Of a stretch of 64,000 nucleotides of DNA, positions 43,603 through 57,200 are shown one piece after another. The notes under the pieces were generated by a model. That model was not told the DNA's origin and ran no database searches. It worked only from the letters and a program-made list of their open reading frames with translations. Source of the stretch: Pseudorasbora parva (lineage: Eukaryota; Chordata; Actinopteri; Cypriniformes; Gobionidae); contig NC_090174.1 of NCBI RefSeq assembly GCF_024679245.1, positions 18,121,433 through 18,185,432 of the forward strand. Reading direction: 5' to 3'. The position numbers and the translations under genes are program-made. Positions within the stretch are counted from its first letter, which is position 1; every line of letters begins with the position of its first letter.

Positions 43603-45157
43603 ATGCACTTGAATGTAGTCCCAACATGTTTTACTACGAGTATTGAAAGCCCTGACACCAAGCAACCCACAAGGATTCCAGACTGTTATAATGACCTTGC
43701 CGAAGTGTTTAGCAAAACTAAAGCCACACAACTCCCACCTCATCGACCATGGGACTGCGCCATTGATCTGTTGTCCGGTGCCATGCCCCCTGAAAGCAAA
43801 GTGTATTCTTTGTCACATAGTGAAATTCAAGCTATGGAGGAGTATATAGAAGAAGCCCTGACCTTTGGGTTTATTCGCCCATCCACTTCCCCAGCTGCTA
43901 CAGGATTCTTTTTTGTAGAGAAGAAGGGTGGAGGCTTACGCCCCTGTATTGACTACAGGGGATTGAATAACGTCACAGTCAAGTTCCCTTACCCTCTTCC
44001 ACTGGTTCCTGTGGCCCTGGAACAACTGTGTGAAGCCAAAATCTACACAAAACTTGATCTCAGCAGTGCATATAATTTGATTAGAATTCGTGAAGGGGAT
44101 GAATGGAAGACGGCCTTCCTCACCACTAGGGGGCACTATGAATATCTTGTCATGTTCTATGGACTTGCTAATGCTCCTGCAGTTTTTCAGGCCTTCATCA
44201 ATGAGATATTTCGTGATCTCTTGAACCAGTATGTAGTGGCATATCTTGATGACATTCTAATATATTCCAAGTGTGAAGCTGACCACATTAACCATGTCAA
44301 GACGGTGCTGACACGTCTATTGGAGAACCAGCTGTATGTTAAGGCTGAGAAGTGCGAGTTTCATTTTAAACAAACAACCTTCTTGGGATATCGCATCAGC
44401 CACCAAGGCGTAAAGATGGATGAAGCCAAAGTCCAAGCAGTCACTGAATGGCCCCGACCTACCACAATAAAGGAACTGCAGAGATTCCTAGGCTTCGCAA
44501 ATTTCTACAGACGCTTCGTTAGAAATTACAGTCTGATTGCTTCTCCACTGACATCCCTTTTGAAAGGAAAACCTGCTAAGCTTAAATGGTACAAAGAAGC
44601 CACCAGGGCTTTCACTAAGCTCAAGGACAGGTTTACCACAGCTCCCATTCTAAAGCATCCTGATCCCAATATTCCTTTAATGGTTGAAGTCGATGCCCCA
44701 GATTGTGGAATTGGAGCTGTACTCTCACAACGTCATGGCCAGCCAAGCAAGCTCTACCCCTGTGCGTATTTCTCAAGAAAACTGACTTCAGCCGAGCGTA
44801 ACTATGATGTAGGAAATAAAGAACTGTTATCAATGAAGGCAGCTATTGAAAAGTGGAGACATTGGCTGGAGGGGGCCATTCATCCCTTTCAGGTTATCAC
44901 AGATCACACAAATCTGGAATACATTAAGAGTGCCAAACGCCTGAACCCTCTTCTTCAATCAGGTCTCTTTTCTTTCCTCGCTTCCATTTTACAGTCACAT
45001 ACAGACCAGGCAGTAAGAATAGTAAGGCGGATGCTCTGTCCAGACGCCATGATCCTCCTGCGGAAAATGTCTCACCTGAATCTATTCTCTAAGCTCAGGT
45101 CACCCTGGAATTTCTCGTACACGCCGTCTCCTACAAAATTTCTTCTGGTGGCCATCA
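43603..45157 (+). pseudogene. Gypsy D reverse transcriptase and RNase H
   Basis: An open frame runs from 43603. It has [32 protein letters not shown] and [20 protein letters not shown], followed by [24 protein letters not shown] and [13 protein letters not shown]. RNase H has [31 protein letters not shown] and [20 protein letters not shown] frameshift near 44950 moves the end of RNase H ([17 protein letters not shown]) out of this frame. Domain order (RT before integrase) is the usual Ty3/Gypsy one, unlike A, B and C. Confidence 0.9.
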
Positions 45158-46391
45158 ATGATTAAAGATGTATCAATCTATGTTAAGTCCTGCCAGGTCT
45201 GTGCACAGTCTAAGACCCCTAAGGAGTTACCCTCAGGCCTCCTCCAACCACTTCCAACTCCTCACCGTCCTTGGTCACATTTGTCCATAGACTTCGTCAC
45301 TGACCTGCCCCTCTCAAATGGTTTCACGACTATCCTGGTCATCATCGATCGCTTCTCTAAGTCCTGCCGCCTAGTTCCACTAAAAGGTCTCCCTACAGCC
45401 ATGGAGACAGAACAAGCCCTATTTCATCATGTCTTTCAGATCTATGGCATCCCAGATGATATTGTAACTTGACAGAGGAACCCAATTCACATCTCAGGTT
45501 TGGAGAGCCTTTTGCAGACACCTGGATATCAACGTAAGCCTCACCTCAGGGTATCACCCGCAATCTAATGGACAGGTGGAACGCCTAAACCAAGAGCTTG
45601 GCAGATATCTTAGAAGTTATTGCAGTCGTGAACAACATCGCTGGGTGGAATTCCTCCCATGGGCTAAATATGTCCAAAACTCCTTGACTCACTCTTTCAC
45701 TGGCATTGACTCCTTTCCAATGTGTCTTAGGATACCAGCCCCCCTTGTTCCCGTGGTCTGGTGAACCCTCATCAGTCCCTGCTGTGGATGACTGGATCAG
45801 GTGTAGTGAGAGAGTGTGGGACAGTGCCCATGTCCGTTTACAGAGAGCCTTCCGAACACAGGAGCTCCAGGCCAACAGATGGCATCGCTCACACCCTCCC
45901 TACCAACCCGGACAAAAGGTTTGGCTCTCCACAAGGGACCTCAAGCTGCGGCTACTTAGCAGGAAGCTCAGCCCCAAGTATGTTGGCCCATTCAAGATTC
46001 TCAGACAGATTAATGAAGTCACGTACCAGCTTGACCTTCCTGCTCATTATCGTATTTCTCCCTCCTTCCATGTCTCGCTCCTCAAACCGGTCCACCCGGA
46101 CCCTGACCCCAATGCCGAGGGCCAAGAGCCACCGCCACCACTGGATGTAGATGGATCACCAGCATATAAAGTAAAAGAGTTGCTAGATTCAAGGCGCAGA
46201 GGGGGTCAGATCCAATACTTGGTAGATTGGGAGGGCTGTGGGCCTAAGGAGAGATCCTGGGTAGCCGCCCGCGACATCTTAGACCCATCTCTCATTGAGG
46301 ACTTTCATCGAGCCAGACCTGATCGGCCAGCACCACGACCACGGGGACGTCCACGTAAAGCGCCAGGAGGCGTTCCTAGGAGGGGGGGTTC
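45158..46391 (+). pseudogene. Gypsy D integrase with chromodomain
   Basis: The zinc-binding end is CQVCAQSK. The core has [14 protein letters not shown] with the first Asp. The second Asp region near 45465 is hit by a frameshift (stop at 45472). [20 protein letters not shown] carries the Glu in the next frame. The frame 45706-46434 then holds the C-terminal part ([20 protein letters not shown]). It ends in a chromodomain: [20 protein letters not shown], then [13 protein letters not shown]. Chromodomains in such integrases guide insertion by binding histone marks. Three frames are needed to read it, so it is a pseudogene. Confidence 0.9.
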
Positions 46392-46772
46392 TGTAATGCC
46401 ACGCCAGCAGAGGGAGCCCTTACCTGAATTCTGACTGTGTGCTACTGTCTTTGCTCACTCTACAGTCACTTCCTGTTTGGCCGCAATTTTAAGCGTGGCA
46501 TGGCCAAACAGACCTTGCAAAGTATTGCCAGTCTTACTGACTTACTGAGCGTTTATCCATTGTCTGTTTGCCTTGCAATTGACCAATTGCCTGTTTATCT
46601 TGATCATTGTTTCTGGACTACCCTTTGGACTTGTTTGCTTGTTTGGATTGTTTATTGTGTTTGACCATTCTGTCTGCCTCTCGACTACTGCCTTTTGGAT
46701 ATTCCTGTGTCTGGTTTTCCTATTAAAACTTCTGCACATGGATTCAAACTCAGCCTCAGCCTTTTCCTTACA
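46392..46772 (+). mobile_element. 3' LTR of Gypsy D
   Basis: 381 bp, TGTAATGCCACGCC to TTTTCCTTACA, preceded by the purine tract 'aggagggggggttc'. The right half of repeat R follows, showing the insertion site. Confidence 0.9.
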
Positions 46773-46778
46773 GTTATA

Positions 46779-46845
46779 ACAGTGTATACATTTCAATGGT
46801 TCGCCGCTAGGGGCGATGTCTATGAACCAGTAGCCTACCTATTCA
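46779..46845. repeat. Repeat R, copy 2, right half
   Basis: 'gtatacatttcaatggtt' and 'gatgtctatgaaccagtagc' match 19335-19389. Gypsy D separates it from 41153-41243. Confidence 0.6.
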
Positions 46846-46848
46846 TGG

Positions 46849-48363
46849 GTTTCAGTCACGTGAATTTTTTGTCGCGGCCGCCATCTTTAGGACCTTTGGG
46901 TAGCATAGCCGGTTACGCCCCTGTCTCGCAGACCGCAGACAGACCCATCTGATTGAGATGTACATAATGATTACATTATTATGTTGGCTATATCTATGAT
47001 CGGAAAGATTTCACAAGCCAAAATAGCACATCTCACCACTGACGAAACATCAATAGCAACGGTATTTAGATACTTAAAGAAAATAGATACTTGTCTTTAG
47101 GATTAGATCCTTATTTACTGCCAAACGAACTGCTGACACCCAGTGGCAGAGCCAGAGCACTGGACAACCTTGACATTTGGCAGGCCACGGTGCCACCCCA
47201 AAATTTAGATCGCTATTTCCATTTCACTCGCATCCTATTGAAAGAACCATGAATTGATGTGCAGTCGCACGGCACATTTTTCATGCAGCCTACTATAACC
47301 GTTGAATATTAGCCTTAGAGAATAACGTTGCCAAACATATGATTATTTGTATTTTTATATAGACAGGCCATCACGACAGCTTCAGCTCATGTTAGTGACA
47401 CTCTTTCGTTCAGGAGAAAGACGGAAAAGAAGAAGCGACAAATGAAAGGATAAGGAGGACAAAGCTAACACAAAACAACAAAAACACAGGGGGGGGGGCA
47501 TTACCTCCTTACAGACCCTTTTAATGTATTTTTAGAAACTATGGTTAAAACAAGTGTAGAACAGAATTAAATGTATATTAACAGGAAAATCTTGTGAAAT
47601 AAAACCATTTCAACCTCGTTACACCTGTATGGTGATTAGATTTACTGTTTACTGCGTGGCATAGGTGCTTCATCAATAGAAGCATGGCTTGCACTTGAAC
47701 GAGTAAAAATAATCATAAAGGTATGCCAAAAAAATAATAGTAAACAGAGTCGGCTATGTATCCTGAATGTAAGCTTTGAAATCGGATGCATGTCTATTGT
47801 ATTGAACATTGTGCATTTGGTCTTAATGATTGCACCACGAGCTCCTTCAGTCTGCCATTAAAGTTAATCACAGAACAAAAGTGAAACTTAATTCTGTTCT
47901 CACTTGACTGATCTGTTCACTTGTATTTGATATGGCAAAATAGATGTATGTAATTTTGACACGATACATAATAAAACGAATAATAAATTACATTTTGATG
48001 TTTGAAAGTTTCTAGGTTAACATGAATGTAAATTATTACTTATTGTAATGTACATAAAACATAGTTGTCGGTTTTGAAATATTGCACCTGTCAGTAGCCT
48101 ACATAAAGAAATATTCTTTGCTGTGAATACTGCCGACGATGTCTTTGTGGTCTCATTTTAGTAGGCTACTTTTTTATTATAAATGATTGTTAAAAGTTAG
48201 CAGAAAAAGAGCAAAGTATTTCTGACGACGCTCAGGTTTTTTTATGGTACGTTAATCCATGTTTTATTTTATTTGCTGTTGTCACTGCCCACAGCACAGC
48301 AGAATTGCATGTTGCAATTCAGTACAAAGGGCGGCCGCGCCACTGTGTGACGTCACATGAAAT
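46849..48363. mobile_element. TIR element with GCGGCCGCC-type ends
   Basis: The left end reads 'gggtttcagtcacgtgaa' then 'gcggccgcc'. The right end carries 'gcggccgc' and 'gtgacgtcacatgaaatc' in the inverted sense. The 1.5-kb interior is non-coding, with a G-run near 47490. Target duplication not determined, so the superfamily is left open. Confidence 0.6.
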
Positions 48364-48371
48364 CTAAGAAT

Positions 48372-48400
48372 ATCTATCTATCTATCTATCTATCTATATA

Positions 48401-48472
<72 letters not shown>

Positions 48473-48480
48473 AATATATA
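48372..48480. repeat. (TCTA)n/(TA)n microsatellite
   Basis: 'tatc' tetranucleotide repeats grade into AT dinucleotides. Confidence 0.9.
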
Positions 48481-48510
48481 TCTAAGAATTTATATAATCT
48501 AAGAATATAT

Positions 48511-48873
<363 letters not shown>

Positions 48874-48965
48874 ATTCTACTCTTAATATTACTATTGTAG
48901 TGTCTGGAGTCTTCACTAGGATCAAAGATGAGTCAATTCTGATGTTTATGGTGGATAGCTTTTAG

Positions 48966-50692
48966 CCACATATAAATTAGGGGCCGGATGCCGACGAGTC
49001 TGGGGAAGTTGACACCTTAGACAGTTTTGTGACCTAGCTGAAATGAGACAGGCAGCATCTTTGGAAAACTGTGACAACTTCAATCAGATTGTTATCTGGT
49101 CACATGACTTGAACCCTGTTCCCCCCTCACATTCTCTCAGACAGAGAGACGCCCGAGAATCTTCCCACTACACACACACACACACTTTCCTTATGAAGTT
49201 TTAATTAAGACTATTCCAGACTGTATATGAGGTATCCTTGTGTGTATGTATGCTCCCTATGTCATACCAACATAGTCATGATGTATAAACAATGTAAGTT
49301 CATTTGAAATGCTTGTATTCCTGTGTAAGAATGTACCTATGCTTTAATATCTCCCAGTCATAATGTGTTTGATATTTAAACATTCCTCTCTCTTTGTCTA
49401 AATCAACGATGTACAGAATAGGATTATGAAATGTATCATTAATACATTTAGCAAACTTGGGAGTAAAACTGTATAAAATCGACACCCTTTACGACACCTT
49501 ATAAAACATGCAAAGTAGGTCGTAAACAGAGACAAAGATAATTTTTCCCGCTCAGAATTCACCCTCTGGATTGGGTAAACTAACCCAAGGGTGGATTAAT
49601 TGTCTTAAAAGACAAGTGGAAACATTTCTTTCGTCTCTCTTCGTCCCGTCCTCTGAAGCGTGCTCACCCTGCCATGAGGCTTCGGCCTTGGCTAGGAGGG
49701 GCAGCCCCATTGGTTGTTTCGCTTGAAGTCAGCGCGCTCCGCTACTCAGTCCTTGGACAAAGGCGGACAGCCACTGAGCACCATCTCAACGGTCAAGGAA
49801 CTTCCACAACTTCGAAGGAAACCTTCCTCTCCTTTTGGCATTCACTTTCAAACTACCTTCAAACTTCCTGCTGATCGAAGACCCGATTATTTGGAAGAAC
49901 TGAGAGAGAGAGCGCTCCAGCTCACAGAACACTCTGAGAGGACTCACACGCATTCTTTTATACTCAACACAAAGTAACCCATGCAAGTATAAATTCCATC
50001 GAAATTTAGATGCGTTGAAGACTAGTAACCCTGTTTAAGGTGATATTGTTCTTTGCTGGCTCTCTGTAGTAATGTTTGTGAAATGCCATTCTGAACCATT
50101 CCTTTTTCTTCTTTCTCCTTTTCTATTTCGTTACCTGTCGTTATTCTGTATGTATTCTTTATATAGTCATATGTATTCGTAGTATTAATTATTAAAACCA
50201 TTGTATCCATGTTTAATTGTCATTGTTACTGCTCACAAGACATAAGTCACTTTAATGTTCAGATCTAGCTACAACTCTCATGAGTATCTTTAAATACTTT
50301 AACTAATATCCCAATAGCTCGGAAAGTTTACTCTTTGTGGCCAGAGGAGTAACCTTCCCAGAGATTTGGTAGAAAGAATAAAAGCTTTGAGAGTTGATAA
50401 GAGAATGTACTGATTGTTCGTTAAAAGAACGGATCAGATGAGTTTTGAATTAATTCTTTAAAGGTTATTCTGTAATGATTTAATATATATATTCTTTAAT
50501 TGCAATCCATTGTTGTTAACCAAATTTATATTGCTTAAATACCTAGGTTAGGTATGTCCTATTGGGTGATTTGAAGATTTATTGTTTGATCATAACCAGT
50601 TATGATTAATAATAAATAGTTAAATATTAATCCCCATAATTCCCTATTGAGCTGATTAAATTTATTATTATATTTAGCCCAGTCGCTACACT
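48966..50692. other. Unclassified 1.7-kb block, possible solo LTR
   Basis: No coding frame was supported. The right edge in minus sense starts TGTAGCGACTGGGC, an LTR-like TG start, next to LINE sequence. I could not find a matching CA end or target duplication, so LTR origin is only a suggestion. Confidence 0.25.
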
Positions 50693-50699
50693 GTTCCTC

Positions 50700-51620
50700 A
50701 ACCAACAGAAACCCCTATAGGTACAATATGTTTTTCTAGAAAGAGGGATAGAAATTATAAAGTTAGATCCCTTTTTCTTGAAAATATCATCTCTGTGTCT
50801 CCCTCAATCTCTTATTGGAATAATTTATTTATAAATTTAAATTGGAAAAAGATTTGGTCCTTGCAACAAAAATACTTTCTGACCAATAAAGTAAAAGAAG
50901 TGTCTTTCAAAATAATATTTTTTTTTACCCCGTTAAACATTTCATGAAGAAATTTAAAACAGATATTGATATAAGATGTTCATTTTGTCAAGTCCATATA
51001 GAAACTGTTTATCATTTATTTTGGTCATGCTACTATGTCAAACAACTTTGGAAAAATATTGAGGCCTTTATTAATGATAATATCCAGAAAGGCATAGCCA
51101 TAACTTTTAAAGACATTATTTTTGGTCATTATGGCTGTGACCCTAGTAAAAACAACGCTTTCTTTGCTATAAATTTAATGTTTATTCTTTGTAAATTCTA
51201 TATACAAATGTAAATTCGCTAACAACAAGCCAATTTTTTGTGTCTTTTTGAACGAATTTAACATATATCTTAACACAATATCATCCTCTTTAAATAAGAA
51301 AGCAAGTAAAATGACCTCTATATGTAATGACTTTAATCTGCATACCCTAACTGATGTATAAATATCTTACCCTCATTTTCTAATGTTCTTGTTCTATTAT
51401 CTTTCTTCTCTTTTACTTTATTCTTTCTTGCCTTTATTTTCCGATGACATTGAACATATTATTGATGCATCTTTTGTATTGTGTATTCTTACAAACTTGT
51501 GTAGTATAAACATGTCATCTCTCTTTTGCATACATAATACATTATTATTAATAGCCTAATTACCTCTCTATAAAAAAACATTATGACATTTTAAAGTGAC
51601 CTTATATGTAATGGTATTAT
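50700..51620 (+). pseudogene. L1/Tx1-type LINE 3' fragment
   Basis: The plus strand reads through NLNWKKIWSLQQKYFLTNKV to KFKTDIDIRCSFCQVHIETV and YHLFWSCYYVKQLWKNIEAF. This is the same C-terminal zinc-finger-like motif as at 9300 and 18809. A frame of 89 codons (50944-51213) is the best-kept part. The 3' UTR to about 51620 is AT-rich. 5' truncated. Confidence 0.75.
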
Positions 51621-51730
51621 TATGACTTGCTAATCATAATTGTTACATTACAATTTTAATACAACATTAGCCATTTCTTTGCAAAAAGCGTTTTGGTTTT
51701 ATTATGCCTATTTTTCGCTGTTCATGGTGT

Positions 51731-51800
51731 GCGCATGCGCTTCAAACACTTCCGCTAATGTATTTCCTGCTCGGAAGTGCACGGTGCCCGCTATATATAA
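51731..51800 (+). promoter_or_regulatory. Promoter of the host gene (NRF1, ETS, TATA motifs)
   Basis: The palindrome GCGCATGCGC (51731-51740) is the NRF1 core. CACTTCCG (51747-51754) and CGGAAGTG (51772-51779) are ETS-type sites in opposite orientations. TATATATAA is at 51792-51800. This lies about 210 bases upstream of the ATG at 52010. NRF1 and ETS pairs are common in housekeeping promoters. Transcription would start near 51825 by inference. Confidence 0.6.
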
Positions 51801-52009
51801 ACACATGCGGATAAGTTTGGCATAGACGCTAACGTTTTTTTGGTGCATGATTAAGTTTCTTTTTTGACCAATACTTTTGTGTTCAGAAACAGCCCGTGGT
51901 TCATAAGCGCCCGTCAGACGTGCTACAAATCGGTGATAATCAATACCACGCAAGTCTACGAATACATGACAATTCTCATGTCATATAGTATTATATATGT
52001 ATTACAACC

Positions 52010-52239
52010 ATGGCTCTAAATAGCGAAGACGTCAGAACGCAAATTGAGACGCCGAACACGCAACAGATCGTTCCGGTTGTGGCCCACGTTAGTGATCTGA
52101 TCGAATTGGATCCGCGCTCAGAGCTGTACCTTGAAAGTCCTCCGCCTGATGTTGTGAGTTCTATCAATGCTTGCTTTGAGCAGTTCACCAGCACCTTAGA
52201 GAGGAGAAGAGATGCTTCAGTCCACAGATCTTCGGACAG
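52010..52239 (+). CDS. Host gene exon 1 (coding start), possibly TAF1D-like
   Basis: The ATG at 52010 (caaccATGg) opens 76 codons plus two bases, then the donor GT at 52240. The product begins MALNSEDVRTQIETP and has an acidic, Ser-rich end (HRSSD). Joining to the acceptor at 63328 keeps the frame and gives SSDSDSGESLFVTQ across the junction. No transposon-like sequence. Conserved promoter motifs lie upstream. The name is tentative: the SLF-TQ motif followed by basic and PES-type segments recalls TAF1D, an RNA polymerase I factor subunit, but likeness is weak and judged from memory. Confidence 0.65.
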
Positions 52240-52659
52240 GTACATTTTTTTAAAATGGAAAGTAGACTTTTAAAGTCCCCTTGCAGTCAATAATTTCTAT
52301 CCCTTAAAACTCATCTTTGGTGATCAAAATTAAATATTTAAACTTTTTTTCCTGTGAAAATAATTTAAGATTTCATGCCATAACCCTTTCATGCATGAAT
52401 GGTCATTATTCAAAATCGCACCTTAAAATTACTTAATGTGTTTTTACACTAAAGGCATGGGCTCTTTTTCCAGTATTAATGTGCAAGGTAGGGTTAAGTA
52501 GTTATTCAAACAAAGAGAAATACTTTACAATTCACTTACTTTATTTTTTTTAAATAAAAGGCAGGCAACGGCTTTCACCCTCGGACAATATATGAAAATG
52601 AACATGTTTAAAAATTGGATGGCAAATATGTAAACATCTTTTTAAAAAGAAAATGGAGT

Positions 52660-52951
52660 TCATTTAAGAGCTGTGTGTAACTTTTTTGTTTTCAAGATTT
52701 ACAAAAATTATATAATGAGAATGGATTCATGTTGTACATTTTCCAAACCGTGTTTTAGTTTTACCCTGAATCATTATGGTACGCTTATAATAAGTGTTTA
52801 TATTGGGACTATTTCAGACCGGTCTGGTAGGAGCCGCTGCGGAGGAGCACAGTCCTGTGTGACTCACCATAGACATAAAACGAGAGGGTAGCTCCGGCTG
52901 TAATGTTCTTCTGCAAGACTAAACAAAAAAGTTACGGACCGCAGCTTTAAA
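52660..52951. mobile_element. MITE in intron 1
   Basis: The ends 'taagagctgtgtgtaacttt' and 'agttacggaccgcagcttta' are inverted with a few mismatches, enclosing about 290 bp of non-coding sequence. Confidence 0.6.
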
Positions 52952-53215
52952 GAAATCTAATGTTTGATCGTGTCTGAATATGTATTCTGTTGCATAAAAT
53001 AAGCAGTTATGATCTGCAATACTTCTTTGAGCAATTAGACCAGATACATGTATAATTAAAGAGCCATACTGAAACCTAATAGGTAATGCCATTACAAATA
53101 AAAAATATATATTTTTCCAGCCACAAAATTACTCTAATTTGCCTTTTTGCATTGGAATTCTCTTTTTCAACCTTATTTACTACACTAAGTGTTATATAGC
53201 TACATAATTAAAAAA

Positions 53216-53650
53216 AAATATTAGAACAGCGTATCTGCAGGTTTCACCAAGTCAAATTTAAGACTTTTTAAGACCCTTGTGAATTCAATTTAAGACCTAT
53301 ATCACGCAATACAAAAACATACAAAGGAAATGCAATATCACTAAATTATTTGAAAAGCAAATTAAATTGCACTTATTCATAGCTCAATCCCATCAGGATT
53401 TGACTAGATACATTTTTATTTTTTTAAAGATCAAAATTATTTATTACTTTATTTTGTGGTGGTCACTTCCATAAATTTAAGAAATTTTTAATTTTTTTTA
53501 AATAATTAGGATGCCACATTAACCATATTATTATGTTAGATGCACAATAGTCACACATGGCAATAAATGTCTGGTCCAGTGGTGTGCTATCTTTAATAAC
53601 ACGATAGCTTAGGGTTGGAAAAATGACCAAAATCTTAGAAGTGAACCACA
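53216..53650. repeat. Degraded interspersed repeat
   Basis: It starts 'gcgtatctgcaggtttcacc' and contains 'aaatttaagactttttaaga' strings like a common fish hAT-type repeat. The right end is not resolved. Confidence 0.35.
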
Positions 53651-53728
53651 GCTTAATAGAAGTACAACGTTTTGAAGTAATTAAGTAGACTAATCAAGCA
53701 AATGGTCAGTAACAAAACATATACTTAT

Positions 53729-54290
53729 CAATCAATCAATCAATCAACTTTATTTATATAGCGCTTTCACAATCACGATTGTGTCAAAGCAGCTTCACAG
53801 TGTCAAACAGGATAATATTGCGACAAAATTAGATTTGGCTGTACAGTCGTACTGGAGAAAACAGTGATGTTATCAGCTTATTTTAATTTATCATATAGCA
53901 ACAATGTTGGCAGATCAGTATTTAAGTTTATAGAATTAAATAAGACCTAATTCATACATTTTATTTGTATAATAAGTTGAATAACTTTAATCATATTTTT
54001 AGTGTCCCCAACTGAGCAGGCCAAGCCAAAGGCGACAGTGGCAAGGAACCAAAACTCTATCAGGGTGTGATGGAGAAAAATAAACCTTGGGAGAAACCAG
54101 ACTCAGTCGGGGTGCCAGTTCTCCTCTGGCCTATTAACACACCGTGTAAGATTATTATTCTGGCAACCTTACAGGTCAGAAATCATATTAGATTGTAATA
54201 TTCAAAATTTCAGGGTATCACGGAAGAGACAGATTTATTTGGAAATAAATAATGGGATGGGGCGTCGATTACACAAGAGTATGAATACAT
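53729..54290 (-). repeat. L2 LINE 3' UTR fragment
   Basis: Nearly the same text as 32655-33190, in the same orientation, beginning with the tail 'tcaatcaatcaatcaa' and ending around 'attacacaagagtatgaat'. 5' truncated, UTR only. Confidence 0.88.
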
Positions 54291-54299
54291 GAATTATAA

Positions 54300-57200
54300 A
54301 CAAATGACAACATAAAAATACAAACAGTGTTCTATGTGTAAGTGCCGTTTTCCCCGTTTGTATTGTTGTTTGTGTAACATTAACACACAGACAAGAGCTA
54401 TATTAGTTTGCTTTCACTTTGAGAACTTACTAATGCACAGAAGAAAAATACTTTAAATGGATAATTTATTTAATTGAAAAATAGTTAAAGGTGTATGGTC
54501 ACATTTGACCACCTATGAGTGTGACCCATTAGTAAGGAATACTTTAGGGCTAAATACAAGAAAAACATTAACTCTCCATAATAAATTAATACTGTAAATG
54601 TGTGAGACATAATAATCAAAGAACACTATGCTGTACTGTTAACCAAAAACATGCTGCAAATACCTGTTATGTATAGTACAGCTGTTTATCTAATCAAATG
54701 TATTGACAGCGCTGGTTTGTTTAACTTCATGAACCTGTGCGATTTTTCAAAATCCTTTGCGAATGTCCCTTGTCAGACTGTACGAACATGATCCCTGCTG
54801 TAAACCATGTCAGACTGTAAGATCTCAGTTGGCATTAATGTCAGACTGCACGATAGTAACGGCACGCTAAAAACGGATGCGCACAAGAAAACTCGTCAGG
54901 AGTTTTATATCATCAATGAATGACGCGTACATCGACTACCCCTTAACGAGAAACTTATTAAGAAACGTATTATTAAACACATGTTAAACGCTTTATTTCC
55001 CAATTTCTAATATTTTCTATTTTTTTAATTGAAAATAAATACCTTTCCGATCTGATATGTGATGGGGAAAGCGAGTAGAGCGAGTTTGGCAAAAGGCAGA
55101 TTCGAACGCACGCGATATGTGTCAAAATTAATACCATGCGTCTTACCCCTACTCCATAGCCACGGTAAATAATTCAGTGATTTCTGTAATTTTGTCTGAC
55201 CCAATCAATCGTTTAGTAAACGGCACTTTTTCTGTCTGGATACAGAGCATAAAAAACATGCAACTTATTCATTATCATTATCTGTGAAACTGTTGATTTC
55301 TATGGCAGTTAAATGAATATAGCCTTTTTATTAGACTATTGTTAACTGGTTTGAGGTCTTTATTGGTATAGGAAAGGGATATGGCCTAAAACGCACCATA
55401 ATGCAGGAAATCACATCTATGAAATCATTTTTTTACCTTGGCTTAAGTCAGGTAATGGACCAACTTAGGTTCACTACAAAGGGCAAGTATTTATAAGGCA
55501 CATATAAAACACAGACAATGACAATAAGCATACCAATTTATATTGTTTGTGCATGATTAGGCTAAATGAATATACAAAACCATCGTTAGCCAAAAGCATT
55601 ATTAGTTTCATTGTTATCAACAACGAGTCTGTTTCCCGAAATCCTTGTTCGAATGAACATCCATAAACATAATCGCAAATGTGTGTGGATGCAACTTACA
55701 ACGATAGCTCTCGACTCTGCAGCAGATTGCCTTATTTGCATGACGTGTGGACTTAATCTAATCTTGAGCAAAATAAAGCAAGCTGACATTCAGTACGATC
55801 ATATTTTATTTTGAATACATACTAATGTCATTTATGTCTTTTTAGTTTGTCAATGCACCTTTTTTGAAGAGCGCATGTGCATACATTAAGAACGAGCTTA
55901 AACGAATCTGGAAATAAAGCAAAATAACAGAGAAAAAAAAAGAGAATTAGTCCTCAGATGCCATGTCTATAATTTATAGCAGAAAAATCTAGCATGAATT
56001 CGATCTCAAGCTAATTCATTAAAAGCAGTTATTACTCCACCACCTGCGTGACATCATTAACACACCCCAGCCCGTTATAGCTTGCAGCCACAAATGTCGT
56101 CGATGTTCTTTAACGGATGAGATCCTGTGGAAATCCTGAAAAACTTGACTCCACAACTGGTGTGATTTTCACAGTTCACGATGTAAGTAGGCATTTTTTT
56201 CTTGACTAGAAATTCTCTGGTTAACATACAATTCAATATGATGGAATGAACTTTCTGACCCCGACATGCGCACTGCGAACTGTGAATTTTCCTGTGACGT
56301 CACCTGTTAAGGGGTCTATTAGAAATGTATTTGTATGAAATATCTTTATGAAAATAAAATTGAAGTTGGCCTTTTAGCAATGTAGAAATGCTGAAGCCAC
56401 AAGTCTGACCATGTTATATTTCAAATCTGAAGAAGATAAGTCTACAACTCAGTATTTTATGAATTTTATTTTGTCTTCTGAGATTTTATTCAGTTTATTG
56501 CCTGCCTCTATTGTTTTAGAGGTGCAAATTGCCCCATTCAGTTCGTCTCCCCAACACACATTTACACCTCTGTGACCTGGTTATGGCTCTAATTATTATT
56601 CCTTTGTCTGGATTATATTTACTAAAGATTCTCATTCAAACTGTTCTATTCAAACTTCATTTATTTTATCAAACGTCTCACTTCACCTTCTCTGAGAGAC
56701 TGTCAAATGCCTTTCTTGCAAATAAACATTTCAGTAGTTTAACATTTCAAACATTTTCATAAAAATAAGGTATTTGCTCAGTGGCAGGTGCATCTTAGGG
56801 CAAGCTAGCATGTTAGCTTAGCACACCAGCAAAACAAACATTTATAAGATTAAAATCATGTTTTATTCCAAACTTACTTCATATCACTTCATTAGTCGAG
56901 TGTTTTAGATAACCTTAGTGAATTTGGGTAAAGAAAAACTGACAGAAATTACACAATGATAAGAGCTATGTCAAAAAATATAATCTATTGTGAAAACACC
57001 CAACATGGCATAAAGAACACAGACCAACCATATATTGTCGCGATAGTGTGTTTATTGTCTTCAAACGTGTCTATCTGCATCTTATAGCTATCTCTGGCAG
57101 CTTTGTTTATGTCCCTGGAAAGTCACATGGTTTGTCTGTTCTTCATGTGTTCTATATATGGACTGAATGTGCACTAGCACAGCTTGCCAGCTCCCTCCGG

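Noticed and set aside
56084..56180. Possible alternative exon ending 'gatgtaagt'
   Set aside because: A donor-like string exists but no acceptor with an open frame could be paired with it, and exons 1 and 2 join well without it.
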